Shown here: positions 44,624 through 52,980 of the stretch, piece after piece
Layout: each line of letters opens with the position of its first letter
How positions within the stretch are numbered: position 1 is the first letter of the stretch
Source: an uncultured Eubacteriales bacterium
Lineage (GTDB): Bacteria > Bacillota > Clostridia > Oscillospirales > Acutalibacteraceae
Assembly: GCA_900316615.1 (NCBI GenBank)
Contig: ONDU01000001.1
Location: 62,001-126,000 of the forward strand
Length of the DNA: 64,000 nt
Direction: 5' to 3'
Notes under the pieces: generated by a model
Told to the model about the DNA's origin: nothing
The model's database searches: none
What the model saw: only the letters and a program-made list of their open reading frames with translations
Program-made: the position numbers and the translations under genes

Positions 44624-45228
44624 AAGACCTTAAAATTATAGTGAAAGCAGATGTTCAGGGTTCGGTTGAGGCTGTAAGACAGTCACTTGAAAAGCTCTCG
44701 AACGATGAGGTAAGAGTTAACGTTATACATGGTGCGGTAGGTGCTATAAACGAGTCGGACGTTTCGCTTGCAAAAGCATCAAATGCCATTATTGTAGGCT
44801 TCAACGTAAGACCCGATGCTCTCGCACAGGCTACGGCTGAGCGTGACGGTGTGGAACTCCATATGTACCGTATTATCTATGACTGCATTGAGGAAATAGA
44901 ACAGGCTATGAAGGGTATGCTCGCTCCCAAAACAAGAGAAGTAGAACTCGGAAAGGCTGAATGCAGAAACGTTATCAAGATTAAAAATGTAGGATTTATC
45001 GCAGGAAGCTATGTACTCAGCGGTAAGGTTGAGCGTAATGCTATGGTAAGAGTTGTTCGTGACGGAATAGTTGTTGCTGAGGACACCATGTCATCATTAC
45101 AGAGATTTAAGGACTCCGTAAAAGAGGTTGCGGCAGGCTATGAGTGCGGTATCGGACTTGAGCATTTCTCTGACCTCAAGGAAGGCGATATAATCGAAGC
45201 TTTCAGGATAGAAGAATACAGGGATTAA
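44557..45228 (+). CDS. infB: Translation initiation factor IF-2, C-terminal part (domains III and IV)
   Basis: 223 residues starting [14 protein letters not shown]. Open sequence in this frame already reads K-E-E from 44548. It contains [12 protein letters not shown] and the C-terminal domain that binds fMet-tRNA (G-Y-E-C-G-I-G-L-E). Relative to other IF-2 proteins, about six codons plus one nucleotide seem missing at the junction. AAGGA lies 4 nt before ATG 44557, so separate translation is conceivable. Otherwise this is a sequencing error, or a mutation in an essential gene. Confidence 0.88.
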   Translation: MFNAQTKVTLDNLFDQMQLGEIKDLKIIVKADVQGSVEAVRQSLEKLSNDEVRVNVIHGAVGAINESDVSLAKASNAIIVGFNVRPDALAQATAERDGVELHMYRIIYDCIEEIEQAMKGMLAPKTREVELGKAECRNVIKIKNVGFIAGSYVLSGKVERNAMVRVVRDGIVVAEDTMSSLQRFKDSVKEVAAGYECGIGLEHFSDLKEGDIIEAFRIEEYRD

Positions 45229-45267
45229 TCTGAGATACATTTTCGGCAGGGTTATCGGAAAGGTGCG

Positions 45268-45359
45268 GCGATTGCAGACCCACGGCAGCGAAGCTGCCGT
45301 GAAATTCAAGGCTTGCCTTGAATTTGTCAAAAGCATAGCTTTTGACGGTCTGCAATCGC
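45268..45359. repeat. Family A cloverleaf repeat, copy 8
   Basis: Outer stem GCGATTGCAGACC (45268-45280) with GGTCTGCAATCGC (45347-45359). Hairpins at 45281-45301, 45302-45325 and 45326-45346, again with no unpaired junction base. It lies between infB and the restriction-modification genes. Confidence 0.95.
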
Positions 45360-45488
45360 ACTTTAATCACAGCCGTGAGTCTTTACCGAAAATATAAAGA
45401 AAGTTGTTATATTTACAAGCGGATTATGCGGAATAAAGACGTATTTCCGCTTTTGTTTTAAGGTTCGTAAAATAAAAAGGAAACAGTG

Positions 45489-46190
45489 ATGAATGAAATA
45501 TTAAAGGATAATTCTGCGGTACAGGTGAATTACCGCAATATTGCCGATGGTGTTGAGCTTCTGCGTCAGATAAAGGACAGAAGCATAAAAGCAGTCTTTT
45601 TTGACCCCCAATACCGTGGTGTACTTGACAAAATGTCCTACGGAAACGAGGGTAAGAACAGAGGCAGGGACAGAAGTGCCTTGCCTCAGATGACGGAAAA
45701 AATAATATCTGAGTTTCTTGCGGAAATAGAGAGAATTCTTGTTCCCAGCGGATATTTATTTTTATGGGTAGATAAATTTCATCTTGTCGAGGGAATAAAG
45801 GACTGGTTCAAAGACCTTGGCAGTATACAGGCAGTTGATATGATTACGTGGAACAAGATGAAAATAGGAATGGGCTATCGTACAAGACGCAAATGTGAAT
45901 ATCTTGTAATACTGCAAAAACACCCGAAGCTTGCAAAGGCAACATGGAAGCTTCACAATATTCCTGATGTATGGGACGAAAAGGTTGATAAAATCCATAC
46001 TCATTCCAAACCCATAGAATTGCAGAAACAGCTTATTCTTGCGGTTACTCAGGAAAACGATTTTGTATGCGACCCCGCAGCAGGCGGATATTCCGTGTTC
46101 AGAGCCTGTAAGCAGACAAAGCGTAATTTCATAGGCGGAGATATAAAGTTCGGTGACGCAGAAATGGAGAGCAGTAATGAAAATCCGTGA
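45489..46190 (+). CDS. DNA methyltransferase (beta-class-like, amino-methyl)
   Basis: A 233-residue DNA methylase of a type II-like system. The catalytic motif is F-F-D-P-Q-Y (about 41) where most adenine/cytosine-N4 enzymes have DPPY. The AdoMet-binding motif D-P-A-A-G-G-Y-S-V-F-R-A comes near the C-terminus, i.e. the order IV before I of beta-class enzymes. ATG 45489 has AAGGAA 6 nt upstream. It overlaps the next gene by 14 bp, so the two form a unit. The target sequence cannot be read from the protein. Confidence 0.82.
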   Translation: MNEILKDNSAVQVNYRNIADGVELLRQIKDRSIKAVFFDPQYRGVLDKMSYGNEGKNRGRDRSALPQMTEKIISEFLAEIERILVPSGYLFLWVDKFHLVEGIKDWFKDLGSIQAVDMITWNKMKIGMGYRTRRKCEYLVILQKHPKLAKATWKLHNIPDVWDEKVDKIHTHSKPIELQKQLILAVTQENDFVCDPAAGGYSVFRACKQTKRNFIGGDIKFGDAEMESSNENP

Positions 46191-46857
46191 CGCAAGGGGA
46201 AGAAAGGACGGAAGCTCAGGATATACAAGAGTTCTGGGCAACGACGAGCTGGGACAGCTTATATCAAGAATACAGTCTACCGTTATATCAAACGGAACGG
46301 AGCTTGAAAGAATAATAGTTTCAATGACAAAAACCATAAACTCTCTCGAAGAATTTATTGATAACGTTACCGAGGGAGTACAGCCTGAGGGAGTATATCT
46401 TTGTCAGAAAAAGGTGCTGAAAAAAAGTATTTACTCAATACCCGGAATAGAGCCTGACCTGCTGATATTTACCGTAGACAGAAAAAGAGTATGTAAGGTT
46501 ATAGAGCTTAAAGACGGCGATAATTTCGATACAAAGAAATCCCAGAGCGAGCGTGAACACCTTGAACAGTTTTCGCTGCAGTTCGGTGCAAAAATACCGT
46601 TTGTGACTGAATTTTATATATGCTGCTTCAATCAGCCCGACAAGGAAATTATAAAAGAAGGCTTCAAAAATAAATTCGAGCCTGAGCATATTATGAACGG
46701 TCAGGAACTTTGCGATGTTCTCAAAATAAGCTATGACGATATTATAAGAGGAAGAAAACACGATATGGAGGACAATATAAATTACTTCATAGACGAGCTT
46801 CTGAAAATAGACGATGTAAGAAACAGGATAGAGGAAAAACTGAATAACAAAAGCTGA
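46177..46857 (+). CDS. Type II restriction endonuclease (PD-(D/E)xK)
   Basis: A 226-residue protein overlapping the methylase stop. It has a clear PD-(D/E)xK site: E-P-D-L-L-I-F (about 92), then V-I-E-L-K-D-G-D (E-x-K about 110-112). F-D-T-K-K-S-Q-S-E follows. The family within type II enzymes is unknown to me. It is read from ATG 46177 (GGAGAG upstream); an earlier ATG at 46153 lies deeper in the methylase gene. The gene ends 76 bp before rbfA and has no partner other than the methylase. Confidence 0.8.
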   Translation: MKIRDARGRKDGSSGYTRVLGNDELGQLISRIQSTVISNGTELERIIVSMTKTINSLEEFIDNVTEGVQPEGVYLCQKKVLKKSIYSIPGIEPDLLIFTVDRKRVCKVIELKDGDNFDTKKSQSEREHLEQFSLQFGAKIPFVTEFYICCFNQPDKEIIKEGFKNKFEPEHIMNGQELCDVLKISYDDIIRGRKHDMEDNINYFIDELLKIDDVRNRIEEKLNNKS

Positions 46858-46933
46858 AAATAAAAAAATATTTATATGCAAAGCTGTGTTCCGTTATGTG
46901 AGGAAATCAGCAATAGGAAGGAATAATTTTATT

Positions 46934-47317
46934 ATGGCAGGATATAAAATGGGGCGTACAACCGAGGATATAAAACGTGAGATGACAGCTATTCTCCGTG
47001 AAATGAAAGATCCTCGTGTACGTGATTCTATGATAAGTGTAGTAAGGGTAGAGGTTACAAACGATTTGTCATATTGCAGCGTGTATGTAAGCTCTATGTA
47101 CGGAATGGAAAAAAGCAAGGAAGCTGTAAAGGCTTTGAAAAATGCGGCAGGCTTTGTCAGAAAAGAGCTTGGCAGCAGATTAAGACTCAGGCATACACCT
47201 GCACCGCTGTTTTATGCAACGGATTCCATAGAGTACAGTGCAGGTATAAACAAAATACTGAATGAGCTTGATATTCCCGAAGAAGAGGAGGAAGAAGAAA
47301 ATGAAGAGGATATATAA
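46934..47317 (+). CDS. rbfA: Ribosome-binding factor A
   Basis: A 127-residue 30S-maturation protein with a KH-like fold. Features: I-K-R-E-M-T-A-I-L-R-E-M-K-D-P-R-V, V-T-N-D-L-S-Y-C-S-V-Y-V-S and R-L-R-H-T-P. The C-terminus is poly-Glu (E-E-E-E-E-E-N-E-E-D-I), and its GAAGAGGAGGAAGAAGAA codons double as the ribosome-binding site of nrnA. ATG 46934 is chosen over an upstream in-frame start at 46886. Confidence 0.92.
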   Translation: MAGYKMGRTTEDIKREMTAILREMKDPRVRDSMISVVRVEVTNDLSYCSVYVSSMYGMEKSKEAVKALKNAAGFVRKELGSRLRLRHTPAPLFYATDSIEYSAGINKILNELDIPEEEEEEENEEDI

Positions 47318-48251
47318 TCTTTCTCAGGCAGCGGAATTTCTGAAAGAAAACGACAATTTTATAATTTTAACCCACATATATCCCGATGGTGATACTTTAG
47401 GTTCGGCATATGCTCTTTGCGGAATGTTACAGCAGATGGGCAAGAATGCCGCAGTCAAAATAAACGGCGAGCTTGGAAGTGAGTTCTTATATCTCAGGGA
47501 CGGAATAGAGGAGCAGAGTTTTGAATTTGACAAAATAATAAGCGTTGACGTTGCGGATTCAAATCTTTTGGGAGAATTGAAAATATATGCAGACAGGGTT
47601 GACCTTGCGGTTGACCACCATATTTATCACAGAGAATTTGCTGATATATACTATGTTGACGGAGATGCAGCGGCAAACTGTGAGATAATATACAAACTCG
47701 GTAAAGAACTCGGCGTAAGCTTTACAAAGAACATCTGTAATGCTGTTTATACGGGAATTTGTACCGATACAGGCTGCTTCAAGTATACGAATGTCACACC
47801 CGAAACTCATATTATTGCGGCAGACCTTATGAAAAAAGGCTGTGATGCGGCATTTGTAAACAGGGAATTGTTTGAGAAAGCTCCGAGAAGCAAAAAGGAG
47901 CTTGAAGCCTTTGTTATATGCAATATGGAATACTACAAAAACGGTGAAATAGCTTTCGCTTACGTCACGATAGATATACTGGAGAAATTCGGAGTAAATA
48001 TAAATCAGCTTGGAAGCGTTTCCGCAGTTCCGAGAACAATAGAAGGTGTAAAGGTAGGAGTTACCCTGAAACAGGAGAATGAAAAAAGCTTCAAGATTTC
48101 CCTTAGAACTAATGACGGAATAAATGCGGCTGAGATATGCAGCAATTTTGGCGGCGGCGGACATAAAGCAGCGGCAGGCTGTTCGTTATCGGGAAGCAAG
48201 GAAGATATAAGGGACAGGCTTATTGAGGTTATAAGCGGATATCTTGACTGA
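47301..48251 (+). CDS. nrnA: NrnA-type oligoribonuclease / pAp phosphatase (DHH-DHHA1)
   Basis: A 316-residue DHH phosphoesterase that degrades nanoRNAs and 3'-phosphoadenosine 5'-phosphate. It has D-G-D-T-L-G-S-A, the D-V-A-D strand, the V-D-H-H motif and the C-terminal DHHA1 G-G-G-G-H-K-A-A-A-G-C. ATG 47301 lies within the last 17 bp of rbfA. It stands between rbfA and truB as in other clostridia. Confidence 0.92.
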   Translation: MKRIYNLSQAAEFLKENDNFIILTHIYPDGDTLGSAYALCGMLQQMGKNAAVKINGELGSEFLYLRDGIEEQSFEFDKIISVDVADSNLLGELKIYADRVDLAVDHHIYHREFADIYYVDGDAAANCEIIYKLGKELGVSFTKNICNAVYTGICTDTGCFKYTNVTPETHIIAADLMKKGCDAAFVNRELFEKAPRSKKELEAFVICNMEYYKNGEIAFAYVTIDILEKFGVNINQLGSVSAVPRTIEGVKVGVTLKQENEKSFKISLRTNDGINAAEICSNFGGGGHKAAAGCSLSGSKEDIRDRLIEVISGYLD

Positions 48252-48267
48252 GAAGGCAGACTGAAAT

Positions 48268-49203
48268 ATGAACGGAATAATAGTTATAAACAAGCCGTCA
48301 GGATTTACTTCATTTGACGTAGTGGCAGTTATGCGTGGTATAGCAAAAACGAGAAAAGCAGGTCATACAGGAACACTTGACCCTATGGCAACGGGAGTTC
48401 TTCCCATATTGTTGGGAAACGCTACAAAGGCACAGTCGCTTATACCAGACAGCAGCAAGGAATATATAGCTGATTTCAGGCTTGGAATAACAACAGATAC
48501 ACTTGATATTACGGGTAAAATTATCGAAGAGAAAAAGTCTGAAATTTCAGAAAGAGAAATTTCAGATGTGCTTCCTGAATTTACGGGAAATATTTTTCAG
48601 ATACCGCCTATGTATTCGGCGGTTCAGAAAGACGGAAAAAGACTTTATGAGCTTGCAAGACAGGGAATAGAAGTAGAACGTGAAAAAAGAGAAGTCACAA
48701 TATATAAGCTGGAACTGCTGGAATACGATGAAAAGGCTCAGACCGGCAGATTGCTGACAGGCTGTTCGGGCGGTACTTATATAAGAACTCTCATTGACGA
48801 CATAGGAAAAAGGCTGGGCTGCGGAGGAGTAATGACAGCATTGTGCAGAAGCTCTGCCTGCGGATATTCTTTGAGCGATGCTGTAACTCTGGAAGAAGTC
48901 AGAAAGCTTTCATCTGAAGGAAAGCTTGAAAGCATTCTGAAAAGTGTTGACGGACTTTTTTCCATATACAGAGAAGTAAGGGTATCAGAGGCACAGGTAA
49001 AGAGATTTTGCAGCGGAGGTCAGCTTGATTTGTCAAGACTTAAAATTGATAATCTTTCTGACAGGGAGATTGTCAGGGTAAAATCAGTAGGCGGTTATTT
49101 TATAGGCTTGGGAATAGCTGAAAAGGAAAAGGGCTGGCTTGCGATACATAAGCTGTTTTCAGGCTATGACGAGTATGAAAAGGATAAGGGTGACCCGAAT
49201 TGA
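48268..49203 (+). CDS. truB: tRNA pseudouridine-55 synthase TruB
   Basis: A 311-residue enzyme forming pseudouridine 55 in tRNA. The catalytic G-H-T-G-T-L-D-P-M-A-T-G motif has the nucleophile Asp near 40. I-P-P-M-Y-S-A-V-Q-K-D-G-K-R and C-S-G-G-T-Y-I-R-T-L follow. A C-terminal PUA-like part completes it. It begins 16 bp after nrnA and its stop overlaps the start of the next gene. Confidence 0.94.
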   Translation: MNGIIVINKPSGFTSFDVVAVMRGIAKTRKAGHTGTLDPMATGVLPILLGNATKAQSLIPDSSKEYIADFRLGITTDTLDITGKIIEEKKSEISEREISDVLPEFTGNIFQIPPMYSAVQKDGKRLYELARQGIEVEREKREVTIYKLELLEYDEKAQTGRLLTGCSGGTYIRTLIDDIGKRLGCGGVMTALCRSSACGYSLSDAVTLEEVRKLSSEGKLESILKSVDGLFSIYREVRVSEAQVKRFCSGGQLDLSRLKIDNLSDREIVRVKSVGGYFIGLGIAEKEKGWLAIHKLFSGYDEYEKDKGDPN

Positions 49204-50042
49204 AAAAAGGACTTGTTCTGGAGGGCGGAGGAAAAAGAGGAATATATGCCGCAGGAGTGCTTGATGTTTTTATGGAGAACGGAATTAAATTTGACGGACT
49301 TATAGGAACATCAGCAGGAGCTGTAAACGGCTGTTCATATGTTTCGGGACAGTATGAAAGAAATATACGCTGTAATCTGAGATTTGCAAAGGAAAAAAAG
49401 TATATGAGCTTTTATTCGCTCATTACTACGGGAAATGTCGTGGGAACAGAATTTGCATACGATATTCTTCCCAACAAACTTGAAAGGTTTGACTATGAAG
49501 CCTTTGAGAAATCAGCTACAAAGTTTTATGCAACGTGCAGTAATGTAGAAACGGGAAAAGCTGAGTACATACTTTGCGAAAGTCTGAGAGGTAAAAATAT
49601 GGACTATCTCAGAGCTTCGGCATCACTGCCTTATGTTTCTCAGATTGTGGAAATCGGCGGAAAAAAGCTTCTTGACGGCGGAGTGTGCGACAGCATACCG
49701 CTGAAAGCATTTCAAAATATGGGATATAAGAAAAATGTAGTTGTTCTTACAAGACCAAAGGGTTATATGAAAACTCCCGAAAACAATATTATGGCACAGA
49801 TTTTTTACGGAAAATATCCCGAATTTATTTCGGCTATGAAAAACCGCTATGCAGTCTATAACAGAACCTTAAAGTACATAGAGGAACAGGAAAAAGCAGG
49901 TAATATTATTTTATTGCGTCCCACTCAGACGATAGAAGTAGGAAGAATGGAGCAGGACGGCAGAAAAATAAAGGCTATGTACGATTTGGGAAAAAGAGAT
50001 GCCGAAAGACGGCTTGAAGAAATTTTTCTGTTTTTAAATTAA
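49200..50042 (+). CDS. Patatin-like phospholipase (YjjU-type)
   Basis: A 280-residue serine hydrolase. It has the oxyanion loop G-G-G-K-R-G-I-Y, the nucleophile elbow G-T-S-A-G-A-V-N (about 41), and the catalytic Asp in D-G-G-V-C-D-S-I-P. These form the Ser-Asp dyad of patatin-like lipases. The start is TTG 49200 in a TTGA overlap with the truB stop; AAGGGTGA is a few bases upstream. The substrate is probably a membrane lipid or lysolipid. Confidence 0.85.
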   Translation: MKKGLVLEGGGKRGIYAAGVLDVFMENGIKFDGLIGTSAGAVNGCSYVSGQYERNIRCNLRFAKEKKYMSFYSLITTGNVVGTEFAYDILPNKLERFDYEAFEKSATKFYATCSNVETGKAEYILCESLRGKNMDYLRASASLPYVSQIVEIGGKKLLDGGVCDSIPLKAFQNMGYKKNVVVLTRPKGYMKTPENNIMAQIFYGKYPEFISAMKNRYAVYNRTLKYIEEQEKAGNIILLRPTQTIEVGRMEQDGRKIKAMYDLGKRDAERRLEEIFLFLN

Positions 50043-50065
50043 AAAAAGTAAACGGAGGTTTTACA

Positions 50066-50242
50066 ATGAATATACCCAAGGATTCTGTTATGCTGCTGTC
50101 ATACGTTAATACTCAGCTCAGGGATTTTTATCCCTCTCTTGAAGAGCTTTGCAGTGTTATAGGGATAAGCTCGGAAGAAATAAAGAATAAGCTCAGCATC
50201 ATCGGTTATGAGTACGATGATGAAAGCAACTGCTTTAAGTAA
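50066..50242 (+). CDS. DUF4250 small protein
   Basis: A 58-residue protein, M-N-I-P-K-D-S-V-M-L-L-S-Y-V-N-T-Q-L-R-D-F, the typical N-terminus of DUF4250 proteins in clostridia. It has a strong ribosome-binding site (CGGAGG, 8 nt) and lies 23 bp after the patatin gene. The function is unknown. It is too short for many gene finders. Confidence 0.82.
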   Translation: MNIPKDSVMLLSYVNTQLRDFYPSLEELCSVIGISSEEIKNKLSIIGYEYDDESNCFK

Positions 50243-50279
50243 CGGTAAATCTTTACTTCCGAAGACGCAGTAAGCTCGG

Positions 50280-50397
50280 GGGAGGCAGGGCGATTGCAGC
50301 AGCCGCAAGACAACGGTCTTGCGGCTTGTTACATTGCAAAGCAATGTAACGCTTTGCGAAATGAAATTTCGCAAAGGCTGCAATCGCCCTGCCTCCC
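50280..50397. repeat. Family A cloverleaf repeat, copy 9 (20-bp outer stem)
   Basis: Outer stem of 20 bp (50280-50299 with 50378-50397; core GGGCGATTGCAG). Hairpins at 50301-50326, 50328-50350 and 50352-50376. It separates the truB operon from the dcw cluster. The rest of the interval to 50574 holds the mraZ promoter. Confidence 0.94.
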
Positions 50398-50464
50398 GAA
50401 ACGTACAAAGTTATAGCGTGTAGAAAATAATGCTGTAAGGATAATAAAATATTTTTAATTTAAC

Positions 50465-50493
50465 TTGCATTTTTTTTATATATGGAATATAAT
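50465..50493 (+). promoter_or_regulatory. Promoter of mraZ / the dcw cluster
   Basis: TTGCAT (50465-50470), 17 bp, TATAAT (50488-50493). No clear run of MraZ-type TGGGA boxes is seen in the leader. Confidence 0.7.
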
Positions 50494-50574
50494 CTATTTA
50501 AGGTATCATACAGTATATACATGGTGTCAGTTTGTGGCATATAATATCCTGAAAAGGTATGAAAGGGAAAGAAT

Positions 50575-50994
50575 ATGTTCATAGGTACTTATCAGCACAA
50601 CATAGATAATAAGGGTCGTGTGATAATGCCTGCCAAATTCAGGGAAGAACTGGGCGAAAGCTTTTATATAACTATGGGCATAAACAAATGCCTGTTTGTT
50701 CTTTCAAAGGAGAGTTGGGACGGCTTTCTGGAAAAGCTTTCGGGACAGCCTATTTCAAAGGCAACGGATATTTCAAGATTTTTCTGTGCAGGAGCGGTTG
50801 AGGCTGTTCCTAACGCACAGGGAAGAGTGCTTATTCCCGAAAATCTGAGGAAGTATGCGAATATAGGAAAGGACGTAACCGTTGTAGGAGTAGGAAGCAG
50901 GGTTGAGATATGGAATACTGACCGCTGGAATGATTATCTTGAAAAACAATCTCAGGACAGTATAATGTCTGCGATGGAGCTTTTGGGAATTTAA
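50575..50994 (+). CDS. mraZ: MraZ transcriptional regulator
   Basis: A 139-residue regulator of the dcw cluster, made of two SpoVT/AbrB-like repeats with D-x-K-G-R signatures (D-N-K-G-R-V-I-M-P-A-K-F-R near 12; A-Q-G-R-V-L-I-P near 83). ATG 50575 has AAGGGAAAG upstream. It is first in the cluster, as expected. Confidence 0.95.
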   Translation: MFIGTYQHNIDNKGRVIMPAKFREELGESFYITMGINKCLFVLSKESWDGFLEKLSGQPISKATDISRFFCAGAVEAVPNAQGRVLIPENLRKYANIGKDVTVVGVGSRVEIWNTDRWNDYLEKQSQDSIMSAMELLGI

Positions 50995-51012
50995 GTTGGA
51001 GTTGAGGCTTTA

Positions 51013-51939
51013 GTGATATTTTCTCATACACCTGTGCTTATGAATGAAACGATAGACGCTTTGAGCATTAAGCCTGACGGTGTTTATGTTGACGGAACAG
51101 CAGGAGGAGGAGGACACTCAGCAGAGATATTGAAAAGGCTTTCCGATAAAGGGAGGCTTATTCTGATAGATCAAGACCCTGATGCAATAAAGACTGTAAG
51201 CGAAAGGTTTAAAGACTGCGGAAATGTTACAGTATGCAAAGGAAACTTTGCGGATATGGAGAGTATACTTGGAGAAATTGGAGTTTATAGTGCAGACGGC
51301 ATTCTGCTCGATATAGGAGTTTCATCAAGACAGCTTGATACACCCGAAAGGGGATTTTCGTTTCACTATGACGCACCGCTTGATATGAGAATGAGCCAGT
51401 CGGGAGAATCAGCATACGATTTGGTTAACAGCCTTGAGTACGGAGAGCTTGTCAGTATATTAAGAAAATACGGAGAGGAAAAATTTGCAGGGCAGATAGT
51501 CAGGGCGATAATAAAAGAAAGAGAAAAAACACCAATAGAAACAACGCTTCAGCTTGCCGAGATTATAAAAGGAGCAGTACCGGCGGCAAAAAGACGTGAG
51601 GGACACCCTGCAAGACAGACCTTTCAGGCATTGAGAATAGCGGTAAACGGAGAGCTGGATCGTCTGAGTGAGGGACTTGCTTCAGGGTTTAAGCTTCTGA
51701 ACAGCGGAGGAGTGCTTGCAGTTATAACATTCCACTCGCTTGAAGACAGAATAGTAAAAAGGGCTATGGCAGACTGGTGCAAGGGCTGCATATGTCCCGA
51801 TGACTTTCCGGTTTGTGTATGCGGACACAAACCTCAAGGAGAGCTTGTTATGAGAAAGCCTGCCGAGGCGTCGCAGGAAGAAAAGGAAGAAAATCCGCGT
51901 TCACGAAGTGCAAGGTTAAGGGCAATAAGAAAATTGTGA
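51013..51939 (+). CDS. rsmH: 16S rRNA (cytosine-1402-N4) methyltransferase
   Basis: A 308-residue enzyme (MraW) methylating C1402 of 16S rRNA. It has H-T-P-V-L, the AdoMet loop D-G-T-A-G-G-G-G-H-S, and D-L-G/I-G-V-S-S-R-Q-L-D plus the C-terminal H-S-L-E-D-R-I-V-K. GTG 51013 is the start, 16 bp after the mraZ stop. Confidence 0.95.
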   Translation: MIFSHTPVLMNETIDALSIKPDGVYVDGTAGGGGHSAEILKRLSDKGRLILIDQDPDAIKTVSERFKDCGNVTVCKGNFADMESILGEIGVYSADGILLDIGVSSRQLDTPERGFSFHYDAPLDMRMSQSGESAYDLVNSLEYGELVSILRKYGEEKFAGQIVRAIIKEREKTPIETTLQLAEIIKGAVPAAKRREGHPARQTFQALRIAVNGELDRLSEGLASGFKLLNSGGVLAVITFHSLEDRIVKRAMADWCKGCICPDDFPVCVCGHKPQGELVMRKPAEASQEEKEENPRSRSARLRAIRKL

Positions 51940-52116
51940 TATGTATTTTTTAATGATAAGGTTAACAATTTTGATGAGTGTATATATGAATCAGACGGAT
52001 TGAGAGAAGTTATTGGGGAAGAAACAGGTTGGCTTATTTTATAGAGTTTTACAGTGAGAGTATATGAGAGAAGAAAGTGACGAAATTCTGTAGAATATTG
52101 TTTGGAGTGTTAGGAT

Positions 52117-52614
52117 ATGGCTTTTGTATATGATAAAGAAGCTTATGATATGTCTTTATTTGAAGCGGAGGATATGTCCGCAGAGGACATACAGGTAAAA
52201 AGGCAGAAAAGGAAAAAGCAAGAGGAAGAAAACAGGCAGCTTGAGCTTGATATGATAAAAAGACGCAAGAAGATAAGCTTTTCCTTAATAGGATTGGTGA
52301 CGATAGTAATGATTGCGTTGATAATAGCAGGTCAGGCACAGCTCACGGAGCTTAATCAGATGATTGCAAACGAAAATAAGAATTTGGAGGAAAAACAAAG
52401 CCTTTACATACAGACTCAGATGAAGCTTGAGTCAAAGTATTCATCGGATATAGTAGAGGAGAAGGCACAGGCAGAGCTTGGTATGAGCAGAGCGGACTCT
52501 TACCAGAAGGAGTACATAAGTCTTGAGGATGGCGATAAGGCAGAGGCAGCAGAGAGCGGAGGTTCAAATATATTTGAGTCGATAGCCAATGCAATAAGTG
52601 ATTTGTGGTCTTAA
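52117..52614 (+). CDS. ftsL: Cell-division protein FtsL-like
   Basis: A 165-residue bitopic protein. A charged cytoplasmic N-terminus (about 1-70, with K-R-Q-K-R-K-K) is followed by one membrane helix (about 75-95) and an extracellular coiled coil (L-N-Q-M-I-A-N-E-N-K-N-L-E-E-K-Q-S). A low-complexity C-terminus follows. Position between rsmH and the division PBP supports FtsL, although sequence similarity in this family is low. Confidence 0.75.
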   Translation: MAFVYDKEAYDMSLFEAEDMSAEDIQVKRQKRKKQEEENRQLELDMIKRRKKISFSLIGLVTIVMIALIIAGQAQLTELNQMIANENKNLEEKQSLYIQTQMKLESKYSSDIVEEKAQAELGMSRADSYQKEYISLEDGDKAEAAESGGSNIFESIANAISDLWS

Positions 52615-52656
52615 CGGTGCATTTTTGGCATAGACATATAGAGAAATAATAAAAGC

Positions 52657-52762
52657 GGTTGTAACATAACAGAGGGAGCTGGTCGTTGTATAGTCTTTAT
52701 TTTAAAAAAGTAGGGGCTTTCGTGATAGCTTAATTCTACCTTGTAAAATTACTGTTACAACC
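52657..52762 (+). other. Possible structured leader RNA upstream of the PBP gene
   Basis: GGTTGTAACA (52657-52666) and TGTTACAACC (52753-52762) form a perfect 10-bp outer stem around about 86 nt, followed by CTTATTTTTTAC, so the end could act as a terminator. The 366-bp interval also holds TTGGTATAAT (52821-52830), a family B remnant near 52880-52930 and GGGGG before the PBP start. Confidence 0.45.
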
Positions 52763-52878
52763 CTTATTTTTTACTGAGGTGAGCAGATTTTTGCGTTTTT
52801 TAAATTACAGATGTTTTTTGTTGGTATAATGTAAGTTTAACGTAAAAAGCAATTTTAGAAACGTTATGATGCTAAGAG

Positions 52879-52930
52879 GCTTTGACCTACAAATACCATA
52901 AAAGGCTTGACCTCAACTTTTTTATGCTTT
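52879..52930 (-). repeat. Family B remnant
   Basis: On the minus strand, TAAAAAAGTTGAGGTCAAGCCTTTTATGG-like sequence matches the start of family B, but the later hairpins are missing. It was either truncated or degraded. Confidence 0.5.
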
Positions 52931-52980
52931 CTTTATAAAACTTACGCTGATATAATAAAAAAGGTATTAAGGGGGATATT

